A DNA stretch of 64,000 nucleotides from Cydia pomonella (GCF_033807575.1 NC_084703.1:12400001-12464000); one strand, 5' to 3'; shown: positions 21,788 through 32,462, counted from the first letter of the stretch. Made by a program: numbers and translations. The notes: generated by a model from the letters alone, not told the origin.

Positions 21788-22080
21788 TAGGTTAGGTTAG
21801 GTTAGTAGTACTTAGTACTAACTGGGTTAGGGTTACTCCGAACTTAACATAAAAAAGCACGACAAACTTTACTCGTGTATAATAGGTTAAGTAAGGTTAG
21901 AACTGCGACTATAGAAAAAACAAAATACTGCCAGGTTACTAGAACTGCGAACTTAACAGAAACGTAGGTTAGATTAGACTGCGACTTTCACAAAAACAAA
22001 ATGCTGCCAGGATAGAAGGTTAGAACTGAGACCTCAATAGTAACGCACTGTTATTGAAAAAGTGGGTTAGTTGAGACCAG
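21788..22080 (+). repeat. degenerate GGTTAG-containing tandem repeat
   Basis: TTAGGTTAGGTTAGG is followed by repeated blocks with GTTAGAACTGCGAC, ACAAAATACTGCCAGG and CAAAATGCTGCCAGG. Related sequence occurs at 61405-61515. Confidence 0.5.
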
Positions 22081-22214
22081 AACTTGGTTGCTTCTATTTT
22101 GCATAGGTATAGAGCCTATAATACTGGTATAACCAAACAAAGTAATTTAACCAATTTATTTTCGACTCATCGATTTAATGCACAAATGCTTTATGCCCAA
22201 AAACTCTAACACGG

Positions 22215-22490
22215 AGAAACACTTTCGAATTAAGGAAGTTTCTTAGTAAACAACTTCGAAATGTAAAGATGTCAAAACAATTCGTCAACTTTTTTCGATT
22301 TATTAGAGGTCGAATTTCATTTTTCGAGGTATTGAGGTAAAATTAGTACTAGATAAGCTTGAAGGGATTCATTGGTTACTTCATCTTACTGTGGTCAACT
22401 ATTTCGAGTTATGGTGGTTTTGTGCTTCGGGGAATGGAATGGAAATTTTATTTCGTGTTAATGAGGATTTCGTCTTATTGAGGTTCTAGC
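22215..22490 (+). repeat. degenerate short-period repeat, TTCGxxTTAxTGAGG
   Basis: Variants such as TTCGAGGTATTGAGG, TTTCGTGTTAATGAGG and TTTCGTCTTATTGAGG recur at irregular spacing. Confidence 0.4.
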
Positions 22491-23099
22491 TATAGATATT
22501 CCACTAAATATGGGCTTTATTTATAATTTTATTTTAGGTTCTGGTAAGGCTAGTTCTCTATTTCAATACAAACCGTATTGAATTCAAATACGTCTGCGTA
22601 CAAGTTTGGCAATTTCTAATATTTATAATGAAGGGAAGGTTAATATTTGAAGTCGAATCCAATGGGATCTGCAGCTGGCTGCTCCTGTGTTGCATTCTAG
22701 TTATGAGCTACCTACATTGCAAAGAAAGAACAGAACTCTGGACGCAGAACTCCAGACCGCTCTCTGTCTGCGCGGGCTCTAAGTGTCTTACTTATCTACT
22801 TAATTACAATAATTACATCCTTTCTAGAGTCCAAAGCTAATACTCGTAGTTCTGCAGCAGCGACGTGTAGCTTAAAACAAACTGTTCACCACTTGCTTTA
22901 CTTAGTTATATTATGGAAGTAATTAATGATCAGCCGTATTTAAAACTGATCTGTAAAAAAAATTAGCTATTAAACCATTTGAACTGCATACATATATTAT
23001 GCTAGACTAAGTCCATTTTTTTGATCGTATAATAAAATAAATAAAATACGTAAAATATGGTGTTTTTATTAAACAAACTTTAATTACATTAATTACCTA

Positions 23100-23226
23100 T
23101 TTACCTATCTATTATCAATAACAATATACATAATGGATATATACAGATGATAACTATAACTAGCTTATATCTAAAATAGGCCCTTGAGGCATTGTACCAA
23201 GGATGCTCGCGGCATTTCCTCGACGT
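23100..23226 (-). pseudogene. LINE ORF2 3'-end scrap
   Basis: Complement of the conserved QRGNAASILGTMPQ-coding end plus the 3' UTR shared with 28906-30041 (ATGGATATATACAGATGA, AACTAGCTTATATCTAAAA). Confidence 0.75.
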
Positions 23227-23444
23227 ATGAGAACTCGTAGGCTGTTTTGGAACGATGCGGTCTGACTTATTTCGGGGGTCTATTACAAACCGTCAATATA
23301 TTAAACCGTTAATATATTCAACGGTATACCGTTGAATTGCGTATGCACTTTTTTGTCGCTTTCTTTTCGCTAATGATGACGTGAAAGGGACAAAGACAAT
23401 AGAATCCTAATATTTCGAATTTGTATTAGGCCCCGCACGTTGAA

Positions 23445-23575
23445 ATGACATTCGAATATAAAGGTCACTTGAATGTTATTTTGTCTCACTCAGTGAGCAA
23501 ATTTCGATTTTGCTCACTGCTTTTAAGCAGCAAATTACCCTTGCTCGAGCTGCTGACGTGAAAATTTAATTACTT
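23445..23575. repeat. palindromic repeat, CTCACTCAGTGAGCAAA
   Basis: TTGTCTCACTCAGTGAGCAAA is followed by its partial inverse TTTTGCTCACTG. A recognisable lepidopteran foldback remnant. Confidence 0.4.
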
Positions 23576-23596
23576 AAATTAAAATTAATATTTTTC

Positions 23597-23630
23597 GACG
23601 ACCTGTCTGGCCTAGTGGGTACTGATTAGG
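23597..23630 (+). mobile_element. SINE 5' scrap
   Basis: GACCTGTCTGGCCTAGTGGG carries the A-box TGGCCTAGTGG and matches the head of the SINE at 58385-58618. Truncated at once. Confidence 0.5.
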
Positions 23631-23816
23631 GCTTCCGAATTCCGGACTTCTCATAATACCGGTATCAATACCGAAACTGTATTGATACCGGATCCCGGAA
23701 TCCCGGTATTGAAAACGAATCGCTTAAAAAAATATAGTTTTATTAAAAAGGGGACTTCAAAAGACTCACTGTAAAATCATATATATATCCTAAGTAAAAG
23801 CTTCTATTAAAACGAT

Positions 23817-24343
23817 AAAGGCTCATCCAGACGGGAACAATTTTTCGCCAATCTAATTAAATTGTCTGATCAAATCAGGAGCTGTGGATGCAAAAATGAT
23901 TTGGCTCGCCGATTCCACTTTATTTGATTGTAATAAGTATAAGATTGTAAGATTATGATCGATAAAATGGGCCTCCACGAACGAATTAGTATGCACATTT
24001 TCGGACATTTTTAGGGTTCCGTACCCAAAGGGTAAAATGGGACCCTATTACTAAAAGACTTCGCTGTTCGTCCGTCCGTCCGTCTGTCACCAGGCTGTAT
24101 CTCATGAACCGTGATAGCTAGACCGTTGAAATTTTCACAGATGATGTATTTCTGTTGTCGTTATAACAACAAATATTAAGAAGGACGGAACCCTCATTAC
24201 ATATTAAAAACTACGAGTCCTCGAATTCACCATAAATTAAAAATTGGTGATTAAATTGTATACGTGTGGACGCTGGATGTGGTTGACGCCAATTTCTTTT
24301 GTGATCAAATGGTGAATGTCATCATCCCGTGTGGACTGGCCTT
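23817..24343. mobile_element. MITE, AAGGCCAGTCCA family, carrying a nested element
   Basis: Left AAAGGCTCATCCAGACGGGA and right TCCCGTGTGGACTGGCCTT are TIRs. The copy at 43441-43740 has the same ends in reverse orientation and is 300 bp. The excess length here is the GGGTTCCG insertion at 24008-24195. Confidence 0.75.
24008..24195 (-). mobile_element. GGGTTCCG element nested in the MITE
   Basis: TTTTTAGGGTTCCGTACCC, GTCCGTCCGTCCGTCTGTC, GCTGTATCTCATGAACCGTG and a closing ACGGAACCCTCATT. Short form, truncated internally. Confidence 0.7.
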
Positions 24344-24529
24344 AAATAATCAATGTCGCCATCTGCAATAATTTTATTTCATCCTCCAGGTTGGCAATAA
24401 ATTTATCCAACTTGTTGAATTCACCAGTCACATTTTTAGGCCAACATAATCAACCAGCCAAAATTTCTTCTAATTTCCGCCAAAATTGGTTTGCCATACT
24501 ATAGTTCCTTGCTTTTATATTTTTAATTT

Positions 24530-24590
24530 TTTTTAATTTGTGTAAGAATGCCCTATAGTATTTATTATTAAATATATATTTATATATTTA
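24530..24590 (+). mobile_element. SINE 3' scrap
   Basis: TTAATTTGTGTAAGAATGCC then CTATAGTATTTATTATT matches the SINE 3' end seen at 58560-58618. Confidence 0.45.
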
Positions 24591-24898
24591 TAGGTACGAA
24601 AGTATGTTGTAGCGTAGAGATTAGACAGTATGTGGTGATTACATAATAATGTTTTACTTATTACAAGTTGGTATAATAATATTTGAGATACGTTTTATTG
24701 GCGGATTGATTCAAGATATTCTAATATTTCGCTCATTATTTATCGGAAAATTTAATGAAATGCCTACTAAGATTATGTAGCGGAGCGAAAAGCGCCACGC
24801 TCAAGGAAAAATTAAAGTTTTACTTCTTACAATCAATGTTTCTTTTATATTTCTCGCCGTAGTATAATAATATGTTTGTAGTAGAACCGAAATTAACA

Positions 24899-25602
24899 AA
24901 AATAACCGGCCAAGAGCATGTCGGGCGACGCTCAGTGTAGGGTTCCGTAGTTACTCTTCCGTCACAATAAGCTAAACTGGAGCTTAAAGTATAGTTAATT
25001 GTTAACCAAGGGATGAAACGGTACCTTTCAGCCGAGTTACACAAACAGGCAAATTTGCATAATCAGTACCTAATTAAAGTAAGTCTTTTTACTATGAAGG
25101 GAAAACTTTTTGCGATAACTCAAAAACAGCTAAACTGATCATGTCCGCTATAGTTTTCATTTAATGTCTTTCTTAAGCTCTACTTCCACGATTTTTTTCA
25201 TATTTTTTGGACCTATGGTTCAAAAGTTAGAGGGGGGGGGACACATTTTTTTTTTCTTTCGGAGCGATTATCTCCGAATATATTCACTTTATCAAAAAAT
25301 GTTTCTTGAAAACCCCTATTAGTTTTGAAAGACCTTTCCAACGATACCCCACACTCTAGGGTTGAAGCGAAAAAAAAAATCACCCCCACTTTACGTGTAG
25401 GGGAGGTACCCTAAAAAAAATTATTTTTTTAGATTTTATTGTACGACTTTGTCGGCTTTATTGATTTATATATCCATGCCAAATTTCAGCTTTCTAGCAC
25501 TAACGACCACAGAGCAAAGCCTCGGACAGACAGACAGACAGACGGACATGGCGAAACTATAAGGGTTCCGTTTTATGCCATTTGGCTACGGAACCCTAAA
25601 AA
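24899..25602 (+). mobile_element. GGGTTCCG dispersed element, long form
   Basis: Runs from AAAATAACCGGCCAAGAGC and GTAGGGTTCCGTAGTTACTC to ACAGACAGACAGACGG and GCTACGGAACCCTAAAAA. The interior matches 26259-27173 and 54992-55668 almost base for base in opposite orientation. A 68-codon frame near the right end is a by-product shared by all three copies. Confidence 0.8.
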
Positions 25603-25639
25603 CCGGCACAGCTCGAGTCTGTCTCACGCACCGTTGGTT

Positions 25640-26255
25640 TCGTAAAGGGGCATATATAAAAGTTATTTATATAATAGAAAGTAAGCAAATATTAGGATCA
25701 TTGATATACTTATAAGATGGATATCATGGATTTCTAATTATTAAGAAATTACCTAGCTACCTTTGTAAGAAACCACACAACCCCATGTACTTTGTGCGGT
25801 AAAACGACATTGAAGGATAAGTGGCTCTAAACGTAGGGTTATTAATTACGGTTAGTCAGTAAGTACTTGGTAAGGTTGACATTGAGTAGAGGTACACTTT
25901 AAGGTAACGCTGATTAAGGAGAAAGTTAGGATGTGATTTATATACTCAGAAGAAATTATTTGTAGCTTTATACGAGTAATAAAACTTTACTGGTTTTTAG
26001 TATCCAAATCCAGACCCGGATAATTTCATACATTTTGGATCTGGATTGCAAACCCTACTCTTAGCCTTGCTTTTATAAAGTTGTCCGAAATGAAATAGTT
26101 CAAATTGTATAAGCTTAATATGATTTTTTTTATTTAAACTTAATAATTCTTTGCCTCAATGTACCTTATTATCATTTAAGTAATGGTTGGGTTGTGCGCT
26201 TAAATTCTGGCAGTTCAATTGTATTAATGTAATAGTTTAATATTGAATAAAACAC
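25640..26255. other. AT-rich spacer between inverted elements
   Basis: Nothing recognised. It forms the loop of a 700-bp-arm inverted repeat made by the flanking elements. Confidence 0.4.
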
Positions 26256-26258
26256 ACT

Positions 26259-27173
26259 TTTTTTAGGGTTCCGTAGTCAACTAGGAACCCTTATAGTTTC
26301 GCCATGTCCGTCTGTCTGTCTGTCTGTCTGTCTGTCCGAGGCTTTGCTCCGTGGTCGTTAGTGCTAGAAAGCTGCAATTTGGCATGGATATATAAATCAA
26401 TAAAGCCGACAAAGTCGTACAATAAAATCTAAAAATTTAATTTACAGTACATATGGGGCTACTTTATAGCACTAGTGCGAGAAGTAGCATATTATGTTAC
26501 TGTGTCGAACATTTAAAGGGCCATATGTACTGTAAAACGTTGTACGATACATGTGCGAATAGGTAATTCGCAACTCGTGTCGATTTAAAACACTCCCTTC
26601 GGTCGTGTTTTAATTTATCGCCACTCGTTTCGAATTTCCTATTTTTCGCACTTGTATCGTAATGTACTATTTTTTAGGGTACCTCCCCTACACGTAAATT
26701 GGGGGTGAAAATTTTTTTTTGCTTCAACCCTACAGTGTGGGGTATCGTTGGAAAGGTCTTTCAAAACTAATAGGGGTCTTCAACAAACATTTTTGATAAA
26801 GTGAATATATTCGGAGATAATCGCTCCGAAAGAAAAACAAATGTGTCCCCCCCTCTAACTTTTGAACCATAGGTCCAAAAAATATGAAAAAAATCGTGGA
26901 AGTAGAGCTTAAGAAATACATTAAATGAAAACTATAGCGGACATCATCAGTTTAGCTGTTTTTGCATAATCGCAAGAAGTTTCCCCTTGATAGTAAAAAG
27001 ACTTACTTTAATTAGGTACTGATTATGCAATTTGCCTATTTGTAGAAAGGTACCGTTTCATCCCTTAGTTAACAATTTACTATACTTTTAGCTCCAGTTT
27101 AGCTTATTGTGACGGAAGAGTAACTACGGAACCCTACACTGAGCGTGGCCCGACATGCTCTTGGCCGGTTTTT
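26259..27173 (-). mobile_element. GGGTTCCG dispersed element, long form, interrupted
   Basis: Left TTTTTTTAGGGTTCCGTAG with a (GTCT)n run; right ACGGAACCCTACACTGAGC and CTCTTGGCCGGTTTTT. Interrupted at 26441-26669 by a foldback pair that is absent from the copies at 24899-25602 and 54992-55668. Confidence 0.8.
26441..26669. mobile_element. double foldback element nested in the GGGTTCCG copy
   Basis: First foldback: TTTACAGTACATATGG (26441) against CCATATGTACTGTAAA (26521). Second: TACGATACATGTGCGAATAG against the inverse ending TTTCGCACTTGTATCGTA. An almost identical unit is at 52551-52779. Confidence 0.8.
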
Positions 27174-27347
27174 ATTTCTATTTGCATCGAATTCAAGAGT
27201 AGAGGAAGAGTGGCATAAAGAAGCCAGTTTTCTAAATAGGAAAAAAAAAATGTTCGGGAGTTGGACCAAGTTAACTTTGTTGACGTAAAAATTTACGTGC
27301 CTACAAAGTTTTCTTTGACAATACACCTATATTTCAAATTCTCTTTG

Positions 27348-27435
27348 GTAGCAGCAACCCTGCTTATAAGGCCGATGGTCCTTGGTTCGAATCTCGGTAC
27401 GGCCATTTATTTGTGTAATGAGCACTGATTATTTT
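27348..27435 (+). mobile_element. SINE fragment with B box
   Basis: ACCCTGCTTATAAGGCCGATG, then TGGTTCGAATCTCGGTACG (B-box GGTTCGAATCT) and TTTGTGTAATGAGCAC. It is the middle part of the tRNA-derived SINE whose head and tail are at 58385-58618. Confidence 0.6.
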
Positions 27436-27689
27436 TATTTCATTACAGTTCATTTCAGCTAACTTTGCATCCATTTCCTAGTAAAATTCAATATTTTTCA
27501 TAGAAATTTTTAACCGACTTCAAGATTTCAAAAGGTTATCAATTCGCTTGTATGTTTTTTTTTTTTGTTGTTTTTTTAATGTTTATTACTCCATAACTAC
27601 GTCATTTCCGAACCGATTTTGAAAATTATTTTTTTGTTTTGATTTATATATATGTATATATATATATATATATACAGGTCCCGTTTTTG

Positions 27690-28200
27690 TTAAAACTCAG
27701 TTCTGATGATGGGATCCATGAGGAATCGAGGGAACTCTTCAAATGTGAAAGGCATACATATAGTGATTTTTGTATTTTCTTTAACAAATCAAGCATTTAC
27801 ATTCAAAAAAGTGACATTTGATGAAGTGAAACTGCTGATGATGATCAGAATGGAACTCTTCAACGACGCATAGTACACGGTTTGTGATTTGTCCTCTTCG
27901 CTGTGTTTGTTAAGCAAATTAGATTTTCAAGACAAAATTTTGTCAAGTTCGAGTTCTGACGATGGGGTCGAGGGAACTCCTCAAATGTTAAAGGTGTATA
28001 TATATAAATATAATGATCTTAGTATTTTAATCAACAAATGAAGTATTTACATTTGTAGAAGTGACATTTGATGAAGTGGAACTGCTCATGATGAACAGAA
28101 CGGAACTCTTCAACGATGCATAGTTCACGTTTGGCAATTTGTTCTCTTTTCATGGTTGTCAAGTAGTTCGGTTTTCAAGGCACATTTTTGTATTTCTATC
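27690..28200 (+). repeat. two-unit tandem duplication, about 260 bp each
   Basis: Both units carry GTTCTGATGATGGG or GTTCTGACGATGGG, GAGGGAACTCTTCAAATG or GAGGGAACTCCTCAAATG, GTGACATTTGATGAAGTG and GGAACTCTTCAACGA. Confidence 0.65.
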
Positions 28201-28580
28201 CTATTTAGTTTTTTAAATAATTATCTGGTGCTTTATTTCATGCATCGTGTGAAATAATTTATTTAAATGCTGTCGAATACCCTATTGCGGGTATCTTACT
28301 CGTACCAGTCAACCATAGGGCAAATCTGAAATGTGTCAAGGTGGGTGCAGTGACAAAAAAACATGTTACCTCCTTCTCTACATAATTAAGCGTAAGACGT
28401 TGTCTTTTAATTTCATTGTATGAAATCCAAAATCAACAATGATCGTTCTTTCATCGGGCTCCCTAATTGGTGTCGGTTTTTTTTTCTTAAAAATTATACA
28501 ATTTTAACATTAACAAAGTTAACTTGGTCCGGCTCCCGAACTATTTTTTTAATTAAATTTGTTATTTATTTGGTATTACG

Positions 28581-28724
28581 TTAAATTTGTTAATTGTCTA
28601 AAAGTGGCGCCATCTTACCGGGTACAACCTAAAGGTTATGGCGCCATCGCTCGAAACGATGTCGCCATACCTTTGGTCTTTGATCTATTAGATGGCGCCA
28701 CTTTCTGATATTTAACAAATTTAA
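28581..28724. mobile_element. foldback MITE, AGTGGCGCCATC family
   Basis: TTAAATTTGTTAATTGTC and AAAGTGGCGCCATCTTA mirror TAGATGGCGCCACTTTC and TTAACAAATTTAA. A second inner pair (GGTTATGGCGCCATCG and CGATGTCGCCATACC) also pairs. 144 bp. Confidence 0.75.
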
Positions 28725-28855
28725 CACATATCAGTTAAAGAATAAGGATCAAAGTCAAATGGCGTTCTAAAAGTTTTAATCACGTGTCGAAAGATGACAG
28801 TACATTTACAAAGTTTTCTTTGACAATACACCTCTGTTTCAAATTCTCCTTGCTG
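28725..28855 (+). mobile_element. half copy of the ACACCTCTATTT MITE
   Basis: AGAATAAGGATCAAAGTC, ATGGCGTTCTAAAAGTT and TTGACAATACACCTCTG match 20455-20581. The other half is replaced by the MITE at 28581-28724. Confidence 0.6.
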
Positions 28856-28905
28856 CTACAGACCGGTCGTCAAATGAGATGTAATTTAGTATTTCTATTT
28901 TATTT

Positions 28906-30041
28906 ATTGACAATAACAATATACGTAATGGATATATACAGATGATTACTATAACTAGCTTATATCTAAAAATAATATAAGTGGTGGTGGCCGAGTGGAT
29001 ATGACGTCCGACTTTCAATCCGGAGGTCGCGGGTTCAAATCCTGGCTCGTACCAATGAGTTCTTCGGAACTTATGTACGAAATATCATTTGATATTTACC
29101 ACCAGCTTTTCGGTGAAGGAAAACATCGTGAGGAAGCCTGCATACATCTACGAAGAAATTCAAAGGTATATGTGAAGTCCCCAATCCGCATTGGGCTAGC
29201 GTGGGGACTATAGCCTAAGCCCTCTCGCGCATGAGGGGAGGCCTGTGCCCAGCAGTGGGACGTATATAGGCTGAATTATTATATTATATATTATAATAAT
29301 TATTATTATTATCTAAAAATAGGCCCTTGAGGCATTGTACCAAGGATGCTGGCGGCATTTCCTCGTTGTATCGCAATACTGATGCGTTGTGCGAGGAAGC
29401 CGCCAGATCTTCGGTCATCAGTTACGTCAATCAGACGTTTTGCGATTTCTCCAAAAAAAAACTTGTGCGCGCTGGGACCCCATGTACCTAGAGTTTCAAC
29501 GCCAAATGGTACAAAATAGTACTCTCTCTCTCTCTCTACCGAGGCTCTTATATTTATTACGTTTCAAAATTTCGGCGCTTTCCACCGCTGCGCCCGCTTT
29601 TACATTAGTCCGATGGAGGTGCGACGGTGCCAGTGTGTCTACGCAGGTAGCATCCCACACTAACATTCGTCCCAAGCTCCAAGGAACTAAGGACACCCCA
29701 TCACACCTCTTGCCATCATCCCTGATAATGCCAGTCGGCTCAAGAAGAGCAGGCACATTGATGGTGGCAAGAGATCGACGGGTTATGTCATTAAGCGACG
29801 CATGTCTTGAAAAACGACCTGCACTTTTTTGACAAGATAATCCATGGTGTCCCAGTCGGTCCACGTCCGTGCCTCAAGAGCATATATATGGCATACATAC
29901 CGAAACCCCGAGTCGCAAACCACTCGCCAGTCTTAGGGAGGTCGGATCCAAGAAAGTATCAGTATTAGGTGAAGGATGGGCATGTAGCCAGTAGCCGGCT
30001 TCTCGGGCTCCAACCGCCAAAAGCCTTGCGTGACCTGGACC
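28906..30041 (-). pseudogene. LINE ORF2 C-terminal remnant split by a SINE
   Basis: On the minus strand the remnant encodes FLDPTSLRLASGLRLGVSVC, a zinc-site-like stretch around GHHGLSCQKSAGRFSRH, then VSLVPWSLGRMLVWDATCVD, TLAPSHL, FVPFGVETLGTWG and IQRGNAASILGTMPQG before the 3' UTR. This is the post-reverse-transcriptase tail of a non-LTR element. The VPW...WDATC segment looks nuclease-like, but that is inference. A stop replaces an expected cysteine near 29895, and frames shift near 29500. The 3' UTR ends AATAAATAAAAT at about 28906. A SINE (28975-29309) inserted just after the last codons, so the LINE is older. The same family occurs at 4126-4476. Confidence 0.85.
28975..29309 (+). mobile_element. 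tRNA-derived SINE with 12-bp target duplication
   Basis: The head has A box TGGCCGAGTGG (28988-28998) and B box GGTTCAAATCC (29032-29042), the RNA polymerase III promoter of a tRNA-derived SINE. The body includes TTTTCGGTGAAGGAAAACAT and GTGTGCCCAGCAGTGGGACG-like sequence, with an AT-rich tail. TATCTAAAAATA at 28963-28974 and 29310-29321 is the target-site duplication, splitting LINE sequence that is continuous in other copies. Confidence 0.9.
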
Positions 30042-30370
30042 TGTACAGTTGTTTAGAAGAGTATTGTATGTTAAATCACAGTAAATATTATCTCAGCTCC
30101 TTTTTGATTTTGGGTTGTCTGGAAATTGTTTGCCCGGGCAAGCAATTTCAAAAGCATTTTTATCATCCTCAAAGCCCGCAATCTCACAGTTTGTGGGCAA
30201 AGCCCTTAAGATATTTCCTGTGAGACCAGACGTGCTATGAGTATTTATTTATTTTATTTAAATCTAAAAAGTCGTTAGTGTAGTCGGAGTCCAGCTAGAA
30301 CAATATACAATAGTAAACTTTTTTATTTATTGGGTAAAAGACCCAAATAAAAGCGTGTCAGAAACAAGAC

Positions 30371-30603
30371 AACTAAAATAAATTTGACCCTCCTTCGATA
30401 AGTTCTGCCTTTAATTTGTTCAAAAACAATTGTGACCGATGCTTTTGAACGCGAACTATAGAGATATCTCTCTTTGGAAAAGTATTCCTAGGTGGCAGAT
30501 ATTTTTGGTGCGTTGTTTCATCCGCTGCTATTGACTGTTTTTTTACGAATTCAAATAACACTTTCTGAATGCTACGAATAGGAATAGTGGTTATGATGTG
30601 CTA
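30371..30603 (-). CDS. candidate terminal coding exon, product unknown
   Basis: After a possible acceptor (GGCCTGTAG) the minus-strand frame is open for about 75 codons. It contains IPIRSIQKVLFEFVKKQS, LPPRNTFPKRDISIVRVQKH and FLNKLKAELIEGGSNLF before TAA. Composition is basic and helix-prone at the end, like an RNA- or protein-binding C-terminus. I recognise no family. An AATAAA signal lies about 40 bases downstream (complement near 30332-30340), as expected for a terminal exon. The pyrimidine tract upstream of the acceptor is poor, and no preceding exon was found, so a decayed gene or retrocopy is equally possible. Confidence 0.35.
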
Positions 30604-30639
30604 CAGGCCTAACCTTGCAGTTGTCCTCTCATATACCGA

Positions 30640-31690
30640 TATGGCTACCAGATAATTACACTTTGAATATATTTTTTATTTCAATGAACAAATCCTTAAA
30701 ACAATATAATTAAAAGCATTATTTTTGTAAAATTGTATATGCTTTCTATGAAGTGATTAAAAAGAACAACAAGTAAGGTAGAAATGAGGTGTAAGCCGTG
30801 TATTTAAATAGGTACTAATAAAACTTCGTAAACGTATACTTACTTATATTACAGATAATTATGTTTCATTTGTTTTGCTCGTGGATATATTTATAAGCAA
30901 TCAATACTAAACCTAACCCAAAACCTAAAAAAAATCAAACTGGAAGGAGAATGTTGCAAATACCTAATTAATATTATTATTTTATTTTACCTCGTATCGA
31001 AAATATGACACTACATAACAACCTATAAGTAGTGAAACTATTACTCGTATAAGAGGGTTATACTTCTTGAGCTAACGATATGGCTTTCAGTACCCAACCA
31101 TAATGGTAAAATTAGGAACTAGAGGAAATTCCATAGACGAAGGAGCGAAATACCTTCGTGTTAGAATTTATAGGCCGGGCACCTGCGCCGGTGAGCGATC
31201 GGACAAGAAATTTAGCACCGTATGTGGGCTTTAACTCTAAACGGATGGATTAGGAGCCACTACCTTTTGATGATTGGATTTCGTTAGCGTTACCTATTTT
31301 ATGTTTCTACGTGGTTTGATTTCTAATAACTTTCGAGCAAATAATGAATCATTCGAACACTTTTACAAGTAGTTGGTACTTAACCCATTTATTAGTTCGA
31401 ACTTTTTTTACCTGTATTTTGTGCTTATTTAATCGGCATTATTGCTTGGCTTATTTATCTTATTTTCAGTTTGAATTCAACTAGTCAAAGCAGTTGCACG
31501 AAACGCTTCGTTCGACGACGAGCGATTAATGGTTGAACCAACCAGCTAGTTCATTGAGTCAACGACCATCACTACGTTAGCAAGTAAAACATTTTGCACT
31601 ATGTATTTGACAGCACGATTTTAATGAAGTAAATAAATATTTTAGATTTATTTGGTAGTATTTAACATCATTTTATTACTAAAACCCACC
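30640..31690. other. AT-rich stretch, nothing firm
   Basis: No repeat pair or coding frame that I can support. A slightly GC-richer patch lies at about 31170-31210. Confidence 0.3.
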
Positions 31691-31692
31691 AG

Positions 31693-31752
31693 AGTGCACG
31701 GGTGCGGTTCAGCTGCGGCAGCCGTGTCATCAGCAAATTAATAAATATGTTA
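31693..31752 (+). CDS. possible 60-nt microexon
   Basis: Acceptor ACCCACCAG ends at 31692 and donor GTAAGT starts at 31753. The 60 nt between are GC-rich, a multiple of three, and open in two frames (one reads SARVRFSCGSRVISKLINML). Both borders match insect splice consensus well, but a segment this short gives little coding evidence and no family is recognisable. Confidence 0.22.
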
Positions 31753-32254
31753 GTAAGTTGGAAAACAAAAAATTATTTCTGATTAGATATCCGACCCCGT
31801 GTTAAAATTGTTTCTAATCATACTAATAGTAATATTAGAGTAGTAAGGGGTGATAAACTATTTGACGAACATTATCTTTGAAATTAAAGAAGGCAAAAGA
31901 TAATAGGGTGGGGCGGATGATGAGAACGGCGTTTCCTGTTTTGCAAATACCTACACACATTTATGTACAAGTTGTATATGCACATACATTCAGGGTATTT
32001 TTTATATAGAAAAAATACTGAAAAAAGTGGAATATAATACCCCAAAAAAATGTAAAAAATTGCTGTTTCAAACATTTCTGTGAATCATATTTATTTCAAT
32101 ATTTTTTTTTTATGTAACAGATGGTAAAAGTTGTTCAATATGACCTACATTTGCTCTCCTCAGTGTAGATATGTTCAGAGGTAAAAAAAAAACCACCTTT
32201 AAGTATACCATTAAATTTATAGTTGAGTTGTTGGTTTTTACTGTTATTCTTAAA

Positions 32255-32462
32255 TAAGTATTGTATCTTGTAATCCCTACTATGTAATTATAAATGCGAA
32301 AGTAACTCTATCTATCTGTTAGCTCTTCTCGTTTAAACCGATTGATATGAAATTTAGTATGGAAATAGTTTGAGGCCCGAGGAAGGATATTGGATAGTTT
32401 TTATCAATCATCATCATCATCATCCCACGCAGACGAAGTCACAGGCAGAAGCTAATAGACCA
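32255..32462 (-). mobile_element. dispersed repeat, CTTCGTCCG family
   Basis: CCCTACTATGTAATTATAAATG, AAACCGATTGATATGAAATT and a TCATCATCATCATC run end with CAGACGAAGTCACAGGC. Inverse of the repeat type at 10737-10922. Confidence 0.55.

Larger units (their letters stand above)
27240..28545. mobile_element. composite repeat bounded by inverted GTTCGGGAGTTGGACC
   Basis: GTTCGGGAGTTGGACCAAG at about 27251 is mirrored by CTTGGTCCGGCTCCCGAAC at about 28525. Inside are a SINE scrap (27348-27435), the common AACCGACTTCAA sequence, a (TA)n run near 27655 and two tandem units (27690-28200). No long coding frame. Confidence 0.5.

Noticed and set aside
21788..21806. TTAGGTTAGGTTAGG resembling insect telomere repeat
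   Set aside because: Only three units, embedded in a diverged dispersed repeat that recurs at 61405-61515; not a telomeric array.
25439..25645. Open frame repeated at two further loci, looking like a conserved small protein
   Set aside because: The conservation is that of the GGGTTCCG element itself; the frame follows the (GACA)n run and has no start context or domain.
28981..29050. Possible tRNA gene with A and B boxes
   Set aside because: It is the head of a SINE with body, AT tail and target duplication; no intact cloverleaf is expected.
29389..29832. 147-codon plus-strand open frame, the longest on that strand locally
   Set aside because: It is the antisense shadow of the LINE C-terminal coding sequence at 28906-30041.
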